A stretch of DNA of 8,215 nucleotides, from contig JAKSUP010000043.1 in the NCBI GenBank assembly GCA_024408905.1, positions 1 to 8,215 of the forward strand. The letters run 5' to 3'. Below, one piece after another: positions 5,445 through 8,215 of the stretch. Origin of the DNA: a bacterium. Its GTDB lineage: Bacteria > Cyanobacteriota > Vampirovibrionia > Gastranaerophilales > Gastranaerophilaceae. Below the pieces are notes generated by a model. That model saw only the letters and a list, made by a program, of their open reading frames with translations, searched no databases and was not told the DNA's origin. Positions within the stretch are counted from its first letter, which is position 1. Every line of letters starts with the position of its first letter. A program made the translations under genes and the position numbers.

Positions 5445-7130
5445 CTACGCTACGCTTGAAAGAAGCAAATTGATTTCTGAAATTAAATCCTCGTTTGTTG
5501 TTTTTACGGCATTAACCATAGCTTTTTTTAGTAACGCACGAGCTTTGTTTGGACTATTAAAGCTAATCATTAATTCTGCAGCAGATTTATAATTTTCTGC
5601 AATTTCTTCTGAAGAATTTGTTTTTTCATAGTTTTTAACAGCTTCAGCATAATATTTTAGAGCTTTGTCATTTTTTCTGAATTGAACGCAAGCATCAGCA
5701 GTGGATGATAATACATAACCTTTAAGGTTGCTGTCTGTCGTTTGTTCAACAAGCTTACGGGCAACGTCATAGTAGTCAAAAGCATTTTCATCATATTTAT
5801 CGGTAAATAAGTTTCCTACGCGAGTCAATGAATCAGATTGACCTGTAATATCATCACTTTTTCCTGCATAAGAAATAGAGGTCATGTAATGGTTAATAGC
5901 AGGTTCTACCTGATTAACATCATCATAAATTTGTGCCATTGAATAATGCGCTTTTGATTTTACATTAACATCTGTTGTATATTGTAATGATTTGTTATAG
6001 CTTGTTAAGGCTTGTACAACGAAGTCGTTGTCATCATAAATTTTACCGATTTCAAGACAAATTCTTGATTGAGTTTCTGTATCTCTTAATTCTTCTGCGC
6101 GACTAAAGGCTTCTTTAAATATAGACATTGCTTTTTGTGGATTATTTGAAAAAGCTTGTTTTTTAGCTTCCATAAACAAAGATTTTAATCTTGTATCTTG
6201 AGGAATAATTGTGATGTTTGGTCTTTGAGAAATTTTCACCTGTGCTTGAGTAAATTCTTCCTCTATATTTACAGGAGTTTCTTCTAATTCAATTATGCCT
6301 TCTTCATCAGTTATATTTTCTGAAACAGATTCATTCTGTTGAGGTGTAATCGCAACTTCTTCTTGTGTTTGTGGTTGTTGAGCCGGTTGCTCTTGTTTTT
6401 GTTCATCCTGAGGAAATTGTACCAAAAAGCTTGGATTAATTTCTTCTTCATTATAACTATAATTTACCCTTTGTAAGAACAATGCATCAAGCCAGTTTTG
6501 GACAACTTTTGATTCTTTTTTAAGGGTTTCGGAAATATAATTATCCAAAAGTGATGCTGCGATTTTCAAATTACTTTGGATTAAATTAACTTGTGGTTGA
6601 GGTTCTCTTACAAGATTTTCAACTATTTTTAGGTAATTATTAACCTGTTCTTCAATTTCACTAGGGGTTGAAATTGCTTTCATTGTGTTGCGAAAATCTT
6701 TTAAAATTTGAGCAATATTAACCTTGTTGCTTCTTTTTGGGGCAGCTTGTGGCTGTGGAGCTTGTATTTGTTGAGGATTTTCTTGTGATTGGGGTATTGC
6801 CTGATATCCATTCGGCATCGCTTGATATTGTTGTGGGTTGATTTGACGGGTCTGAAGATTATAATTGTTGATTTGTGGACGGTTTTGTATAGCGTAATTC
6901 TGTGCATAAGCGTTAGCTGCAGGAGAATAGATTGCAGGTCTTGTGTTTTGTTGACCAATTTCTTCGGCTCTTCCTCGTGCAACAGTTTGTTGGTTCTGAT
7001 TTTGTTGACGTGGGTCTTGCCCTTGGCTGTTGTGACCGTCTTTATCAGTACCTTCATTTCCTGCGTTATAGTTGCCCTGATTCCTTTGAGGATATGGTTG
7101 AGGGCGTATTGGGTTCATTGTATTAAACAA
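5445..7130 (-). CDS. TPR-repeat protein with Q/N/P-rich N-terminus
   Basis: A 561-residue soluble protein with no signal peptide or membrane segment, so probably a cytosolic scaffold; I do not recognise a named family. Residues 1-132 are low-complexity, rich in Q, N, P and Y. Residues 133-235 look helical (KVNIAQILKDFRNTMKAIS onward). Residues 240-295 are Q/P-rich, then acidic. About 315-545 hold six TPR-like helical pairs (near 316, 353, 393, 431, 471 and 511) with typical patterns such as ALTSYNKSL, AINHYMTSISYA and ALKYYAEAVKNYE. The start is taken as TTG at 7130 because AAGGAAGGA (7140-7148) lies 9 nt upstream of it; the ATG four codons in (7118) would be 21 nt away. TPR arrays normally bind partner proteins; the partner is unknown. 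It is transcribed divergently from speB, and a dispersed repeat follows its stop. Confidence 0.85.
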   Translation of the reverse strand: MFNTMNPIRPQPYPQRNQGNYNAGNEGTDKDGHNSQGQDPRQQNQNQQTVARGRAEEIGQQNTRPAIYSPAANAYAQNYAIQNRPQINNYNLQTRQINPQQYQAMPNGYQAIPQSQENPQQIQAPQPQAAPKRSNKVNIAQILKDFRNTMKAISTPSEIEEQVNNYLKIVENLVREPQPQVNLIQSNLKIAASLLDNYISETLKKESKVVQNWLDALFLQRVNYSYNEEEINPSFLVQFPQDEQKQEQPAQQPQTQEEVAITPQQNESVSENITDEEGIIELEETPVNIEEEFTQAQVKISQRPNITIIPQDTRLKSLFMEAKKQAFSNNPQKAMSIFKEAFSRAEELRDTETQSRICLEIGKIYDDNDFVVQALTSYNKSLQYTTDVNVKSKAHYSMAQIYDDVNQVEPAINHYMTSISYAGKSDDITGQSDSLTRVGNLFTDKYDENAFDYYDVARKLVEQTTDSNLKGYVLSSTADACVQFRKNDKALKYYAEAVKNYEKTNSSEEIAENYKSAAELMISFNSPNKARALLKKAMVNAVKTTNEDLISEINLLLSSVA

Positions 7131-7139
7131 AATTTACCG

Positions 7140-7148
7140 TCCTTCCTT
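7140..7148 (-). promoter_or_regulatory. Ribosome binding site favouring a TTG start of the TPR gene
   Basis: AAGGAAGGA on the minus strand has 9-nt spacing to TTG 7130 and 21-nt spacing to ATG 7118, so the rarer start codon is favoured. Confidence 0.6.
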
Positions 7149-7197
7149 ATGTAATATCGGCTTTTTAGGACATTTTTTTAACCGTTTTACAAAAAAA

Positions 7198-7213
7198 TCA
7201 TACATTTGTATGA
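7198..7213. promoter_or_regulatory. 16-bp perfect palindrome in divergent intergenic region (operator candidate)
   Basis: TCATACA-TT-TGTATGA, with 7-bp arms, lies between the divergent TPR and speB genes in a very AT-rich 242-nt stretch (7131-7372). Its length and symmetry suit a dimeric repressor or activator site for either gene. A T-run follows on neither strand in terminator fashion for an upstream gene. The rest of the stretch contains the speB promoter and no other gene. Confidence 0.35.
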
Positions 7214-7313
7214 CATGTGTTTAATTATTTTTTTATAAAAGTCATGATTTTGTTTTGCTTTTCTTGTGTCGACAAAAAAGTATATAGAGAAATAATCCAA
7301 CAAAATATATATT

Positions 7314-7344
7314 TTGATGTATTCTTCGACTTTTATCGTATAAT
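7314..7344 (+). promoter_or_regulatory. Probable speB promoter
   Basis: TTGATG (7314-7319) and a perfect TATAAT (7339-7344) with a long 19-nt spacer, 28 nt upstream of the ATG. The -10 is convincing; the -35 is less so. Confidence 0.5.
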
Positions 7345-7372
7345 ATAAAAAGGTATTTATAAGGAGAAAACA

Positions 7373-8209
7373 ATGCTAACAGGACCGTTTTTAGACAGAA
7401 ATTGGATGGGCGAAAATAAAAGTTATGAAGATTCAAAAATAGTTATGTTGGGTTTGCCTTTTGACGGCACTGTTTCATATCGCCCGGGGTCAAGATTTGC
7501 ACCGGAACAAATACGTCTTGCAAGCTGGGGCTTAGAAGAATATTCTCCATATTTTAATAAACATCTTGAAGATTGTAATTTCCATGATGCAGGCGATTTG
7601 GAGTTTCCTCTTGGCAATACCGTAAAATCTTTGGATTTGATTGAAAAAAATGTAAGAGAAATTTATAAAGACGGTAAAAAAGTTTTGGGTATTGGTGGCG
7701 AACACCTTGTTACCTTACCGGAAATTCGTGCTATTGCAGGAAACATTGAAAATCTTGCGATTGTCCATTTTGATGCACATACCGATTTGAGAGAGGAATA
7801 TTTAGGCGAGGCCCTTTCTCATTCTGCTGTTATTAGACATTGTGGAAATATTGTCGGGTTTAATAATATCAAACAAATTGGTATCAGATCCGGCATGAAA
7901 GAAGAATTTGAACTGATGAAAAAACATAAAACGTATGTTTCTAAACCGTCTGAGCTTGATTGTTTGAGAAATAAAAACATCTTTGTAACAGTTGATTTGG
8001 ATGTTTTGGATACCTCTATTATGCCCGGAACAGGTACGCCGGAAGTTGGTGGAATGAATTTTAAAGAACTTGTTGAATGGTTTAGGTATCTCAAAGATTT
8101 CAATATTATAGGAGCAGATGTTGTAGAACTTGCACCTGACTATGATTCAACAGGAGCATCCACAGCTGTTGCTACAAAAGTTATCAGAGAATTATTGATG
8201 ATAATGTAA
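7373..8209 (+). CDS. speB: Agmatinase (ureohydrolase family)
   Basis: Hydrolyses agmatine to putrescine and urea in the arginine-decarboxylase route to polyamines; cytosolic, binuclear manganese enzyme. At 278 residues it lies at the short end of the family (E. coli SpeB is 306). The metal-binding motifs are complete: GGEH (H111), DAHTD (D134, H136, D138) and DLDVLD (D208, D210), with the conserved VVELAPDYDSTGAS (250-263) after them. GLPFDGTVSYRPGSRFAPE (27-45) and SHSAVIRH (149-156) are also agmatinase-like. The ATG at 7373 has AAGGAG 6 nt upstream and a TATAAT box. Speciation among agmatinase, guanidinobutyrase and other guanidino hydrolases cannot be settled by eye; agmatinase is favoured. 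No speA or speE is visible, and the window ends 6 nt after the stop. Confidence 0.88.
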   Translation: MLTGPFLDRNWMGENKSYEDSKIVMLGLPFDGTVSYRPGSRFAPEQIRLASWGLEEYSPYFNKHLEDCNFHDAGDLEFPLGNTVKSLDLIEKNVREIYKDGKKVLGIGGEHLVTLPEIRAIAGNIENLAIVHFDAHTDLREEYLGEALSHSAVIRHCGNIVGFNNIKQIGIRSGMKEEFELMKKHKTYVSKPSELDCLRNKNIFVTVDLDVLDTSIMPGTGTPEVGGMNFKELVEWFRYLKDFNIIGADVVELAPDYDSTGASTAVATKVIRELLMIM

Positions 8210-8215
8210 AGCTAT

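Noticed and set aside
5270..5473. Plus-strand 67-codon frame across copy B, running into the TPR gene's 3' end
   Set aside because: It translates the repeat and octamer array and overlaps the real gene antisense; no supporting start signal.
6789..7154. Long plus-strand frame opposite the TPR gene N-terminus
   Set aside because: Antisense shadow of Q/N-rich codons that lack stops on the other strand; hydrophobic composition is a by-product.
7266..7277. TTGTGTCGACAA near-palindrome as a LexA-type operator
   Set aside because: Only the central GTCGAC is symmetric, and it matches no regulator box I know.

Overview
The window is AT-rich chromosomal DNA that uses the standard genetic code. It holds seven complete genes, the last codons of an eighth, and an unusual set of non-coding repeats. 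A heptose-pathway gene (gmhA) and the tail of an MsbA-like exporter point to a Gram-negative envelope. The AT-rich coding, the Bacillus-length Hom/ThrC pair, and a short '-PSFKGK-' motif near the start of an unknown membrane protein suggest a gut non-photosynthetic cyanobacterium (Gastranaerophilales/'Melainabacteria'). That placement rests on recollection of the group, not on a search, and is moderate at best.

Layout, left to right. Positions 1-62 carry the 3' end of a plus-strand ABC exporter gene. It converges on the minus-strand hom-thrC pair (2391 to 74; threonine branch of the aspartate pathway, 2-nt spacing, no thrB beside it). A 448-nt gap (2392-2839) follows. It contains a hom promoter, a G-rich GTAAATG tandem repeat with G-quadruplex potential, an 8-nt tandem array, a ~172-nt structured repeat (copy A) and half of a short palindromic repeat. 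Then come gmhA (plus, GTG start) and a convergent oppD/dppD-type ABC ATPase whose stop codon overlaps that of gmhA inside TTAA. Next on the minus strand is a 205-residue membrane protein with an apparent internal duplication. A second gap (5054-5444) carries copy B of the structured repeat, inverted relative to copy A and with the same kinds of flanking sequence. It is followed by a 561-residue minus-strand protein with a Q/N/P-rich N-terminus and a TPR C-terminus (TTG start). A divergent 242-nt intergenic region with a 16-bp palindrome leads to a plus-strand agmatinase-type ureohydrolase (speB).

The genes do not form one pathway: threonine synthesis, heptose synthesis, peptide-type ABC transport and polyamine synthesis sit side by side as housekeeping units. 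The most interesting material is non-coding. Two inverted composite repeats (octamer array, then structured core, then TTGCGA...AAGCAAT palindrome arm) flank a three-gene block (gmhA, ABC ATPase, membrane protein). Their differences leave several predicted stems intact or wobble-paired. I cannot tell from one window whether this is a non-autonomous mobile element, a structured RNA or a recombination substrate. No tRNA, rRNA, CRISPR array, transposase or phage gene was seen.
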